Below are positions 42,600 through 52,489 of a DNA stretch of 64,000 nucleotides, one piece after another. This DNA is from Rhizobium grahamii (GTDB lineage Bacteria; Pseudomonadota; Alphaproteobacteria; Rhizobiales; Rhizobiaceae), in contig NZ_CP043498.1 in the NCBI RefSeq assembly GCF_009498215.1, positions 2,418,001 to 2,482,000 of the forward strand, written 5' to 3'. The translations under genes and the position numbers were made by a program. Position 1 is the first letter of the stretch, and every line of letters starts with the position of its first letter. The notes beneath the pieces are model-generated. The model saw nothing but the letters and a program-made list of their open reading frames with translations. It was not told where the DNA came from and did not search any database.

Positions 42600-42630
42600 A
42601 ACCCCATTCCCGGCCCGGGAACGGGGTTTT
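42600..42630 (+). terminator. Hairpin, terminator-like in the plus direction
   Basis: AACCCCATTCCCGG pairs with CCGGGAACGGGGTT, followed on the plus strand by TTGTGTTGTTGG. It shares its left arm exactly with the hairpin at 42394. Placed to stop transcription from sfnB before it enters the convergent gene. Confidence 0.7.
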
Positions 42631-42652
42631 GTGTTGTTGGGAATGACGTGCC

Positions 42653-43852
42653 TCAGCTGTAGAGGCTGACCTCGGGAACCTTGTCGTTCAGAACGAACTC
42701 GCCGACCTCCTTGGCCTTGTAGAAGACCGGATCGTGCAGCGTGTGCGTCCGAACGTTTCTCCAGTAGCGATCGAAGCGATATCGCTCCGCTGTCGAACGG
42801 GCGCCCGTCAGTTCGAAGACGCGTGACGTGATGTCGAGCGAAACATGCGTCGCGTTCACCTTGGCCGCATAGGCTTCCGCCGCCGCCTCGCCGCGTTCGC
42901 GTGCCGTAACGTGCTGGCCTCGGGCAAGACTTGCCTGAACGGCCGCCGCCGCACTGTCCGCCAGGGCTGCCGACGCTTTCAACGCAGCCGTGAACTCGCC
43001 GATGCGCTCGAGAATATACGGATCGTCAGCAGCGCGCTCGACGCCTGATGTAACCCACGGCCGCGTCGTCGTTCGCACGTAGTTGAGTGCCTCCTGCAAT
43101 GCCCCTTCGGCAGTGCCGAGGTAGAAATTGACGAAAACCAGCTGGATCAGCGGCGTGTTGAAGGTCGCAAGCACCGGCGGCGGTGCATCCGGCGCTCCGA
43201 CGAAATCCTCCTCGTAAACGGGAAAATCGTGGAACTCGACACTGCCGCTATCGGAAAGACGCTGGCCGAAATTGTCCCAGTCGTCGTTGGCGGTATAGCC
43301 CGGGCGGCTTGTCGGCACCGCAAAACCGACGATCTTGCCGTCAAGGTTTGCATTCGCATTGATGTAGTCAGAGACATGCGCCGCAGTGGAAAACGACTTG
43401 CGACCGTTGAGCACATAGCCGCTGCCGCGTCGCGTCAGTACCAGACCGGGATCGCGCGGATTGACGGCGGCGCCCCAATAAAGGTTCTTGGCAACCGTCT
43501 CGCTCCCAAGCACTCGGGCCCTCACCTCGTCGAGCGCCCAGTAGATAAACTGGCTGTTGACGAAGTGATAGCCGAGCAACTGCGCGATGGAACTCTCGCC
43601 ACGTGCGAGGATCCGCACCAGCTTCAGGCCGTCCACCCAGTCCAGTCCGCCGCCACCGATTTCGGGTGCGTGCAATGCGTTCAGGAGGCCGGCGCTCTTG
43701 AGTTTGACGATCTCGGCAAGCGGCGGCTGGCCGTCGCGATCAAGCTCGGCAGCCCGCCTGGAAAGATCGGCGGAAATCTCCTCAGCGCGCGCGAAAAGAG
43801 CCTCCCGGCTGGTGTTGCGATTGGTGGCAAAGAGCACGTTGGATTGGCTCAT
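42653..43852 (-). CDS. DszC/SfnB-like flavin-dependent monooxygenase
   Basis: A 399-residue enzyme of the acyl-CoA dehydrogenase superfamily, closest to the flavin monooxygenases of organosulfur compounds (DszC, SoxC). It shows GGGGLDWVDGLKLV, ARGESSIAQLLGYHF, GYVLNGRKSFSTAAHVSDY, DDWDNFGQRLSDSGSVEF and FDRYWRNVRTHTLHDPVFY. The ATG at 43852 follows GGAG. It is 73 bases downstream of a periplasmic binding protein gene on the same strand, so uptake and oxidation are probably co-expressed. Sulfone, sulfide or thiophene substrates are plausible but not proven. Confidence 0.82.
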   Translation of the reverse strand: MSQSNVLFATNRNTSREALFARAEEISADLSRRAAELDRDGQPPLAEIVKLKSAGLLNALHAPEIGGGGLDWVDGLKLVRILARGESSIAQLLGYHFVNSQFIYWALDEVRARVLGSETVAKNLYWGAAVNPRDPGLVLTRRGSGYVLNGRKSFSTAAHVSDYINANANLDGKIVGFAVPTSRPGYTANDDWDNFGQRLSDSGSVEFHDFPVYEEDFVGAPDAPPPVLATFNTPLIQLVFVNFYLGTAEGALQEALNYVRTTTRPWVTSGVERAADDPYILERIGEFTAALKASAALADSAAAAVQASLARGQHVTARERGEAAAEAYAAKVNATHVSLDITSRVFELTGARSTAERYRFDRYWRNVRTHTLHDPVFYKAKEVGEFVLNDKVPEVSLYS

Positions 43853-43925
43853 GGTCGGAACTCCATTTTTGAAAAGATGCCGGCGGGGGCATCGCTGCTC
43901 CCGCCGGCTGGTCGAGGCAGGCCGC

Positions 43926-44969
43926 TTAGAAAAGCTTGTCCGGAATCCAGCTTGCGGTCGCCGCGTCGCTTACGCTGAAGGCCGGCACCTTCTGGGCCAG
44001 TTCCTCGATCGTCTTGACGCCGGCAGCGCGCAGGCTCTCCTGGGTCAGCAGCGTCGGCTTCACGGTAATCTGGTGAGGAAGATCCTGCCCTGCGACCTGC
44101 AGTGCCGCAGCCCGCACGGAGACCGCCCCGACGACCGCCGGATTGGTGGCAACTGTCGCGACCCACGGGCTGCCCTCTTCGGTGATCTCCTGGATATCGG
44201 CGGTCGAGACGTCAGCGGAATAGATCTTCAGCTTCTTCGCGATGCCGAGATCATTTGCCGCGAGCTTGACGCCACGCGCGAACTCGTCATAGGGCGCGAA
44301 GACAACCGTGATATCGGGGTTGGCCGAGAGCACCGCCTTGGCCTGGTCGGCCGTGGAAGTCGCCGTCGTATCGTTCACGACGCCGAAGCGGGCCTTCTCG
44401 ACGACACCAGGATTTTCCGATCTGAACTTTTCCCAGACCTCATTGCGGCGATCGAGTGGTGCAAATCCGGCGACGTAGGCATAGCCCGCCACGAAGCTCT
44501 TGCCGTTGTCTTTTGCCGCCTGTTCGAGCGCGAGCTTCGCAAGTTCATGGTCGCTCTGTTCGACCTGCGGGATCTTTGGATTGTTGAGGTTCACGTCGAA
44601 GGCGACGACCTTGATGCCCTTGTCGAGCGCCTGCTGGGCAACGTCACCGAGAGACTCCGGCAGGCCGTGATCGATCACGATGGCGGAGACGCCGAGGTTG
44701 ATGGCTTGCAGCACCTGTTCACGCTGCTGGGCAGCATCCTGGCGTCCGGGAAAGACGCGCAGATCGATATCGAGTGACTTCGCCTGAGCCTCGGCGCCGG
44801 CCTGGTACGACTGGAAGAAGTCGCCAGCGGAAATATAGCTGATCAGAGCAATCTTGACGCCGCCCTTGTCGAATGGAGCGGGCGCACCGCTGACACCGCC
44901 GGCGAAAGCTGCCTGGGATACGAAAAGTGGAATGGCAGCGCTCAGGGCCAGCCGCAGAAGAAGTTTCAT
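43926..44969 (-). CDS. Periplasmic substrate-binding protein of CUT2-type ABC importer (system 1)
   Basis: A 347-residue type I periplasmic binding protein (Peripla_BP_4, RbsB-like) with a signal peptide (LLLRLALSAAIPLFVSQAAFA). It shows VKIALISYISAGDFFQSYQAG, LQAINLGVSAIVIDHGLPE, VVAFDVNLNNP and ITVVFAPYDEFARG. Such proteins usually bind sugars. Here it is divergent from its presumed ATPase/permease genes and in the same unit as a DszC-like monooxygenase, so a sulfur-containing ligand is possible. Confidence 0.85.
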   Translation of the reverse strand: MKLLLRLALSAAIPLFVSQAAFAGGVSGAPAPFDKGGVKIALISYISAGDFFQSYQAGAEAQAKSLDIDLRVFPGRQDAAQQREQVLQAINLGVSAIVIDHGLPESLGDVAQQALDKGIKVVAFDVNLNNPKIPQVEQSDHELAKLALEQAAKDNGKSFVAGYAYVAGFAPLDRRNEVWEKFRSENPGVVEKARFGVVNDTTATSTADQAKAVLSANPDITVVFAPYDEFARGVKLAANDLGIAKKLKIYSADVSTADIQEITEEGSPWVATVATNPAVVGAVSVRAAALQVAGQDLPHQITVKPTLLTQESLRAAGVKTIEELAQKVPAFSVSDAATASWIPDKLF

Positions 44970-45035
44970 CGTCGCGTTCCTCTAAACAATCGAAAGCGTC
45001 GTCTGACGGACGGCAGATCCCCGCGACGCAGGAAT

Positions 45036-45070
45036 TATTAGATATAATCTCTATGTTTTTAGTAGATTAA
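45036..45070. promoter_or_regulatory. AT-rich element in the divergent promoter of ABC system 1
   Basis: The sequence from 45036 (TTATTAGATATAATCTCTAT) to 45070 is AT-rich and contains TCTCTATGTTTTTAGTAGA, a weaker match to the TTGTCTATA-type elements of the island. It lies between the divergent binding-protein and ATPase genes and may serve both. Confidence 0.3.
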
Positions 45071-45201
45071 AACGTCCGTTTTTACCGGCCTGCGGAGATT
45101 CTTTGTTTCGTCGGGAAGACCCGGCCGGCAAAGGCTTGCCTGGAAAATCTCCCGTCCGCCGGGCCAATATCAGGCACGCGAAGCCGATCGGGACAATCAC
45201 G

Positions 45202-46682
<1,481 letters not shown>

Positions 46683-46686
<4 letters not shown>

Positions 46687-47735
46687 CCACATTGGACGAT
46701 ACCGCGCTACCGGAGCGAGTCGCGATACCAGACGCATCCGGTACACCGCGCGGCTCCTTCGGGGGAACTCTGCGTGCCGGCGCAGTGTTTCTGCTCCTCG
46801 GCCTGCTGCTTGTCGGCTTCGCACTCGCAGAGCCCGCCTTCATCAACATCAGCAACCTGATGAGCATCCTGCAGGCGGTCTCGGTGGTTGCGATCCTGGG
46901 GGCCGGCGTCACGGTGACGCTCGCCGTCGGCGGCTTCGATCTCTCGATCGGCGCCGTCGCCGCCTCCAGCGTCATGGCTGCGAGCTACGCCATGATCGTC
47001 TGGCAACTGGATGCCTTCGCAACGGTGCCGCTGGTCCTCGCCTTCGGCGCGGCGATCGGCCTGATCAACGCCTTCCTCATCGTGCGCCTGCGTGTCCCTG
47101 ATCTGTTGGCCACGCTTGCCATGATGTTTCTACTGTCCGGGTTGCAGCTCATCCCCACAGCCGGCCGCTCGATCTCGGCAGGGCTCACTCTGCCGGATGG
47201 TTCGAAGGCGGCGGGCGCCTATGATCCCGCCTTCCTTCTCATCGGCCGCTACAGCCTTTTCGCCACCCTGCCGGTCTCCGTCGTACTGATGGCGCTCGTG
47301 GCTCTCGTTCTTTACGTCCTGACGGAAAGGACGCGCATTGGCCGGCTGCTGTTTGCGACCGGCGGCAACGAAGTGGCGACGCGGCTCGCGGGAGCCTCGC
47401 CCGCGCGGCTGAAAACACTCGCTTACGTCATTTCAGGAGCGCTCGCTTCACTTGGCGGCATCGTCATTGCCGCCCGTGTCGGTCGTGGTGATGTCTCATC
47501 CGGCGGTTCCCTTCTCATGGATGCGGTAGCCGCCGCGCTGATCGGCTTTGCGGTGCTCAACCTTCGCCGCCCCAACGTGCTTGGCACAATCGTCGGCGCC
47601 GTGTTTGTCGGCGTTCTCCTCAACGGACTGACCATGCTCAATGCGCCCTACTACACGCAGGATTTCGTGAAGGGCGCGGTGCTCGTCGGAGCCCTGGCCC
47701 TCACCTATGGACTTGGTCGCAACGGAGATCGCTGA
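46683..47735 (+). CDS. CUT2-type ABC importer permease (system 1), RbsC-like
   Basis: A 350-residue inner-membrane permease with eight to ten hydrophobic segments and the BPD_transp_2 features VTVTLAVGGFDLSIGAVAASS (partial quote of the conserved loop), LLATLAMMFLLSG and VGRGDVSSGGSLLMDAVAAA near the C-terminus. As the only permease of system 1 it probably forms a homodimer. Its start overlaps the ATPase stop (ATGA). Confidence 0.87.
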
Positions 47736-47810
47736 GGCGGCATTCTCGCCTGCCGAAATTTTCCCGACGCCCCGCGCATTTGGAATAACGTTCCTCTTTA
47801 ACACGATAAA

Positions 47811-47831
47811 TCTATATATTTTATATACTAA
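47811..47831. promoter_or_regulatory. AT-rich element upstream of ABC system 2
   Basis: TCTATATATTTTATATACTA at 47811-47830, about 25-45 bases before the binding-protein gene. It matches the element before the FMN reductase (TCTATAAATTTAATATAC at 57826) at most positions. It overlaps the expected promoter zone, so it may be promoter, operator or both. Confidence 0.42.
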
Positions 47832-47854
47832 TTGAAACGAGAGGGTTTATTTCA

Positions 47855-48865
47855 ATGAGTGAATCGACTGTATCCGGCCTGGGGCGCCGCGAAATCCTGA
47901 AGCTGGCGGCAGTTGCCGGTGCAACATTTGCAGGCGCCGGCGTCCTAGCCTCGGCGTCGGCCAACGCGGCTGAAGACGGGCTTTCGCTCAAGGGCAAGCG
48001 CGTCGCGATCAGCGCCACCGGCACCGACCACTATTTCGACCTGCAGGTCTACAACGCCCAGATCGAAGAAGTGAAGCGCCTCGGCGGCGAGCCGATTGCC
48101 GTCGACGCCGGCCGCAACGACGGCAAGCTGATTGCCCAGCTGCAGACGCTGGTTGCCCAGAAGCCCGACGCCATCGTGCAGATCCTGGGTACGCTCAGCG
48201 TCATCGATCCGTGGCTGAAGAAGGCCCGCGACGCGGGCATTCCCGTGCTGACCGTCGATGTCGGTTCGACCAATTCGCTCAACAACACGACCTCGGACAA
48301 CTGGGGCATCGGCAAGGACCTCGCCCTGCAGCTCGTCTCCGATATCGGCGGCGAAGGCAACATTGTCGTCTTCAACGGGTTCTACGGTGTGACGCCCTGC
48401 GCCATCCGCTACGACCAGCTGGTCAACGTCATCAAGTATTTCCCGAAGGTGAAGATCATTCAGCCGGAACTGCGCGACGTCATCCCGAACACTGTTCAGG
48501 ACGCCTTCACGCAGATCACCGCGATCCTCAACAAGTATCCGGAAAAGGGTTCGATCAAGGCCGTCTGGTCAGCCTGGGATATTCCGCAGCTCGGCGCCAC
48601 GCAGGCGATTGCCGCAGCCGGCCGCAACGAGATCCGCACCTATGGCGTCGACGGCAGCCCCGAGGTCCTGCAGCTCGTTGCCGATCCGAAGTCTCCGGCA
48701 GGAGCCGATGCGGCCCAGCAGCCGGCCGAGATCGGTCGCGTCGCGATCCGCAACGTTGCCAAGCTGCTGGCAGGTCAGACATTGCCGCGGGAAACCTACG
48801 TCCCTGCTCTCCTCGCCAACAAGGAGAACGTCGGCGAAATCACCAAGAAGCTCGGCATCGGCTGA
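47855..48865 (+). CDS. Periplasmic substrate-binding protein of CUT2-type ABC importer (system 2), Tat signal
   Basis: A 336-residue Peripla_BP_4-type binding protein. The N-terminus has a twin-arginine signal (LGRREILKLAAVAGATFAGA), unusual for sugar-binding proteins, which mostly use Sec. It continues KRVAISATGTDHYFDLQVYN, QTLVAQKPDAIVQILG and YGVDGSPEVLQLV. It is followed by the ATPase and two permeases of the same system and then by an LLM monooxygenase. The Tat signal suggests folding or cofactor/metal loading before export. Confidence 0.85.
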   Translation: MSESTVSGLGRREILKLAAVAGATFAGAGVLASASANAAEDGLSLKGKRVAISATGTDHYFDLQVYNAQIEEVKRLGGEPIAVDAGRNDGKLIAQLQTLVAQKPDAIVQILGTLSVIDPWLKKARDAGIPVLTVDVGSTNSLNNTTSDNWGIGKDLALQLVSDIGGEGNIVVFNGFYGVTPCAIRYDQLVNVIKYFPKVKIIQPELRDVIPNTVQDAFTQITAILNKYPEKGSIKAVWSAWDIPQLGATQAIAAAGRNEIRTYGVDGSPEVLQLVADPKSPAGADAAQQPAEIGRVAIRNVAKLLAGQTLPRETYVPALLANKENVGEITKKLGIG

Positions 48866-48924
48866 TAGCAGTCTCGCGATGCGGCATCGCCGCATCGCAT
48901 CCCTTTCTCTGAAGAGCCAGCACC

Positions 48925-50466
48925 ATGACCGCAGCTGAACCCGCCGATACCGGCAGCGACATCATCCGTTTTGAACGCATCGTGAAACGCTTCGGCGGCG
49001 CGCAGGCGCTGGCAGGCGCCTCGCTCGCGGTTCGACGCGGCACCGTGCACGGTCTTGTCGGCCAGAATGGCGCCGGCAAATCCACACTGATCAAGATCCT
49101 CGCCGGCCTGCACCGGCCGGACGAAGGCCGCATCGAGGTCGAAGGGCGCGCCTATGAGAGCCTGACGCCGCACCTCTGCGAAGAGCTTGGCATTCATTTC
49201 ATCCATCAGGACCGGCTGCTGGTGCCGACCTTCACCGTCGGAGAGGCGCTTTTTCTCGGCCGCGAGGCCCGCCTTCCGGGAACACCGTTTCTCGATCGCC
49301 GCACCATGCAGCGGCGAGCCGAAGAGATCCTTCTCAACTATTTCGGCCTGCGACTGCCGAAGGATGCCCTGATCGGCGAGCTTTCCACCGCCGAGCGGCA
49401 GATCGTGCAGATCACCCGAGCCCTGCTCAATCAGCCAAAGGTCCTGGTCTTCGACGAGCCGACGGCGGCGCTCGTCCGGCGCGAGGCCGAAACCCTCTTC
49501 CGGCTGATCCGGCGCCTTCGCGACGAAGGTGTCACCATCATCTACATCTCGCATTATCTCAACGAGATCGAGGAATTGTGCGACCATGTGACGGTGCTCC
49601 GCAACGGGCTCGACGTCGCCTCACTGCCAATTGCCGAAACCTCGGCGAAGGCCATCGCTGGCCTGATGATCGAGCGCGACATCACCGAGATGTTCCCCAA
49701 ATCCCATGTCGAGCCGGGCGCTGAAATCCTCAAGGTTGAAAACCTCTCGGCACCGAACCGTTACGATGAGGTGAGCTTCACATTGCGCCGTGGCGAGGTG
49801 CTTGGCGTCACCGGTTTGCTTGGATCCGGCGCCAAGGATCTTATCCGCACGCTCTTCGGACTGGAGCAGGCAGCTTCCGGCCTGATCGAGATGGGCGGCA
49901 AGCCCGCCAAACTGCGCAATCCGATCGAGGCCGTCGATCAGGACGTCGCGCTGGTGCCGGAGGATCGGCGCGGTCATGGCGTGGGGCTCGATCTCAGCCT
50001 GTCAGAAAACATCACCTTATCGAGTCTTGCGCGATACACCCGCTTCGGCTTCCTGAGGCGGAAACGCGAACGTTCGGACACCGATGATCTGATCCGGCGC
50101 CTGCAGATCAAGACGGCAGGACGAGACGCTCTGGTGCGCACGCTCTCCGGCGGCAACCAGCAGAAGGTCGCGATCGCCAAATGGCTGAGCCGGCAATCGG
50201 AAGTCTACCTCCTGGATGAGCCGACAGTCGGCGTCGATATCGGCTCGAAGGTGGAGATCTACGCGCTGATCGGCGAACTCGCCGCCCGCGGTGCCGGCGT
50301 CATCGTGTTGTCCTCCGATCTGCCAGAACTCGTCGGCATCACCGATCGGATCCTCGTCTTCTTCCGCGGACGCGTTGTTCGCGAACTCGTCTCCTCGGAG
50401 ACCACAACGGATGAAGTGCTGGCGGCATCGACAGGCGCTTCGGAAGGATTACGTCATGTCGGCTGA
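48925..50466 (+). CDS. CUT2-type ABC importer ATPase (system 2)
   Basis: A 513-residue tandem ATPase: first domain with Walker A GQNGAGKSTLIKIL (about 48), signature LSTAERQIVQITRAL, Walker B VLVFDEPTAALV; second domain with GLLGSGAKDLIRTL in place of a canonical Walker A (no GKS), signature LSGGNQQKVAIAKW and Walker B VYLLDEPTVGVDIG. A degenerate second site is common in this family. The 3' end overlaps the next permease start by 11 bases. Confidence 0.87.
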   Translation: MTAAEPADTGSDIIRFERIVKRFGGAQALAGASLAVRRGTVHGLVGQNGAGKSTLIKILAGLHRPDEGRIEVEGRAYESLTPHLCEELGIHFIHQDRLLVPTFTVGEALFLGREARLPGTPFLDRRTMQRRAEEILLNYFGLRLPKDALIGELSTAERQIVQITRALLNQPKVLVFDEPTAALVRREAETLFRLIRRLRDEGVTIIYISHYLNEIEELCDHVTVLRNGLDVASLPIAETSAKAIAGLMIERDITEMFPKSHVEPGAEILKVENLSAPNRYDEVSFTLRRGEVLGVTGLLGSGAKDLIRTLFGLEQAASGLIEMGGKPAKLRNPIEAVDQDVALVPEDRRGHGVGLDLSLSENITLSSLARYTRFGFLRRKRERSDTDDLIRRLQIKTAGRDALVRTLSGGNQQKVAIAKWLSRQSEVYLLDEPTVGVDIGSKVEIYALIGELAARGAGVIVLSSDLPELVGITDRILVFFRGRVVRELVSSETTTDEVLAASTGASEGLRHVG

Positions 50467-51475
50467 TATTCAGTTCGGTTCCCTGCCCGCCATTACCGGC
50501 GACGATGCGCCGAGGTCGAAAGGCAATCTCGCGGCGGCAGCACTTCGCTTCGGCTCGCTGCTCGCCTTTGCCTCGATTCTTGTCATCTTCTCGCTGACGG
50601 CACCCTACTTCTTCACCATCGGCAATATCGGCAACGTTCTCGGCCAGTCGGCAATCGCGGGCGTTCTCGCCATCGGATTGACGATTGTGCTGATCGCCGG
50701 TGGTTCGAATGTGGTGACCGGCGGCATCGATCTGTCGCTGGCCGCGAATATGGGCCTGAGTGCCGCGGTCTATGCCTCGCTGATCCAGTTCGGTTACGGC
50801 GATGCGACGGCAGCCGTCGGCGCGATCCTCACCGGCCTTGCGATCGGCGCCGTCAACGCGGCGGCGGTCGTGCTCGCAGGCATCGTACCGCTCCTGGCCA
50901 CCCTTGCCGTGATGAATATCGTCGCCGGCCTCGAGCTGGTCCTGACGCAGAATACCGTGGTACCGGCCTCGACCGACCTACTGACCGCGATCTCGACGTC
51001 AGACGGCTTCGGCATCCCCGTCCTCGCCTATATCCTCATCGGCTTCACGGCCATCGTCGCGGCAATCGTCCAGTACACGCCGATTGGGCTCAGACTCTAT
51101 GCAGTCGGTGAGTTTCCGGACGCGGCCCGTGCGGCCGGCCTTCCCTTGAAGCGGCTTGTCGCCGGCGCATTCGTCGCAAGCGGTCTATGCGGCGGCATAG
51201 CCGGCATTCTCTCGGTGTCCTACCTCAGCGGCAGCACGACCGGCTCCGGAGAAATGCTCCTGCCTGTTGTCGTCACCGCTCTGTTGGGTGCTGTCTTTTC
51301 GGGCCGCCTGGTGCCGACGATCACCGGCACCCTGATATCGGCGCTCTTCGTCGGCTTCCTTGTCAATGGCTTCCAGCTTCTGAACCTCCCGAGCACCCTC
51401 GTCAGCGGCGTGCAGGGCGTCCTCATCCTGATCGTCGTCTCCGCCACGACCCTGCTGCGCAAACGGGAGATCTGA
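50456..51475 (+). CDS. CUT2-type ABC importer permease A (system 2)
   Basis: A 339-residue permease starting MSADIQFGSLPAITGDD at the ATG inside the ATPase 3' end. Hydrophobic segments span most of the protein. Family features are LTIVLIAGGSNVVTGGIDLS and VPLLATLAVMNIVAGLELV, with a C-terminal GSTTGSGEMLLPVVVTALLG. The next permease begins two bases after its stop, so A and B probably form a heterodimer. Confidence 0.86.
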   Translation: MSADIQFGSLPAITGDDAPRSKGNLAAAALRFGSLLAFASILVIFSLTAPYFFTIGNIGNVLGQSAIAGVLAIGLTIVLIAGGSNVVTGGIDLSLAANMGLSAAVYASLIQFGYGDATAAVGAILTGLAIGAVNAAAVVLAGIVPLLATLAVMNIVAGLELVLTQNTVVPASTDLLTAISTSDGFGIPVLAYILIGFTAIVAAIVQYTPIGLRLYAVGEFPDAARAAGLPLKRLVAGAFVASGLCGGIAGILSVSYLSGSTTGSGEMLLPVVVTALLGAVFSGRLVPTITGTLISALFVGFLVNGFQLLNLPSTLVSGVQGVLILIVVSATTLLRKREI

Positions 51476-51477
51476 TC

Positions 51478-52455
51478 TTGTCCGCCTCAATTACATCAGG
51501 GCGACCGCTCGCCAATCTCTCCCGCTATGGCCTGATACTCGCTCTCATCGCCGTCTTCTCCATCTTCTCGGCAGCCGCCCCGACGTTCCTGACGCCGGGC
51601 AACCTGCAGAGCATTCTCGTCAACAATTTCACTCTGCTGGCCATCGTCTCCATAGCGATGACGCTCGCGGTTTCCGCCGGCGGGATCGACCTCTCGGTCG
51701 GCACCGCGGTTGATTTCGCAAGCTTCGCCTTCGTGTCGCTGGTCCTTGCCGGAAAGCCCGTCGTGCTGGCGCTGCTTGCCGCACTTCTGGCCGGTGCCCT
51801 GGTCGGAGCCTTCAACGCGATCCTCATCTCCGCGATCGGCGTCTCGCCATTCCTGGCAACGCTCGGTACGCTCTTTATCGGCCGCAGCATCCAGCAGCTG
51901 CTGACGAATGGCGGCAACCCGGTCTATCTGCCACCAACAGGCGTTCCGGATGCCTTTCGCTTCGTCGGCCATGGAACGATTGCCGGCATCCCTGTTCCGC
52001 TACTGATCTCAGCGGCGGTCATCGCGGGCGCCGCCATCTTGTTCGCGTTCACGCGCTTTGGGCGGGTCGTGCTTTCGATCGGCATCCAGCCGAGTGTCGT
52101 ACGCTATTCAGGCATCGGTCTCGGCCGGCATGTCGCTGTGACCTTCATCCTTGCAGGCGTGGTCGCAGCAATCGCCGGGATCATCCTGACATCGACGGTC
52201 ACGGTCTACATCCCCTCCTCAGGCAACGCGTTCCTGCTGAACGCCATCGGCGCAACCTTCATCGGCACGACCTTCTCGCCGCTCGGGCGCCCGAATGTCG
52301 CCGGAACCGTGCTTGGCGTTCTGCTGCTCGGCATCGTTGCCAACGGGCTGCTTCTGACCGGCCTGAATTTCTACTGGCAGCAGGTCGGTACCGGCAGCCT
52401 CATCTTCGCAGTGCTGGCCTTCAGCTTCATCAACAGGAAAGCAGTCGGCGCCTGA
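51478..52455 (+). CDS. CUT2-type ABC importer permease B (system 2), TTG start
   Basis: A 325-residue permease of the same family (SIAMTLAVSAGGIDLSVGTA, VSPFLATLGTLFIGRSIQ, ILTSTVTVYIPSSGNAFLLN). The most likely start is TTG at 51478, which follows GGGAG at good spacing and lies two bases after the previous stop. The frame is open further upstream inside permease A, but that part is shadow. It is followed 34 bases later by an LLM monooxygenase gene, probably in the same transcript. Confidence 0.83.
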   Translation: MSASITSGRPLANLSRYGLILALIAVFSIFSAAAPTFLTPGNLQSILVNNFTLLAIVSIAMTLAVSAGGIDLSVGTAVDFASFAFVSLVLAGKPVVLALLAALLAGALVGAFNAILISAIGVSPFLATLGTLFIGRSIQQLLTNGGNPVYLPPTGVPDAFRFVGHGTIAGIPVPLLISAAVIAGAAILFAFTRFGRVVLSIGIQPSVVRYSGIGLGRHVAVTFILAGVVAAIAGIILTSTVTVYIPSSGNAFLLNAIGATFIGTTFSPLGRPNVAGTVLGVLLLGIVANGLLLTGLNFYWQQVGTGSLIFAVLAFSFINRKAVGA

Positions 52456-52489
52456 GCCGACGCAACCCGGACAATCCAGGAACTATGAC

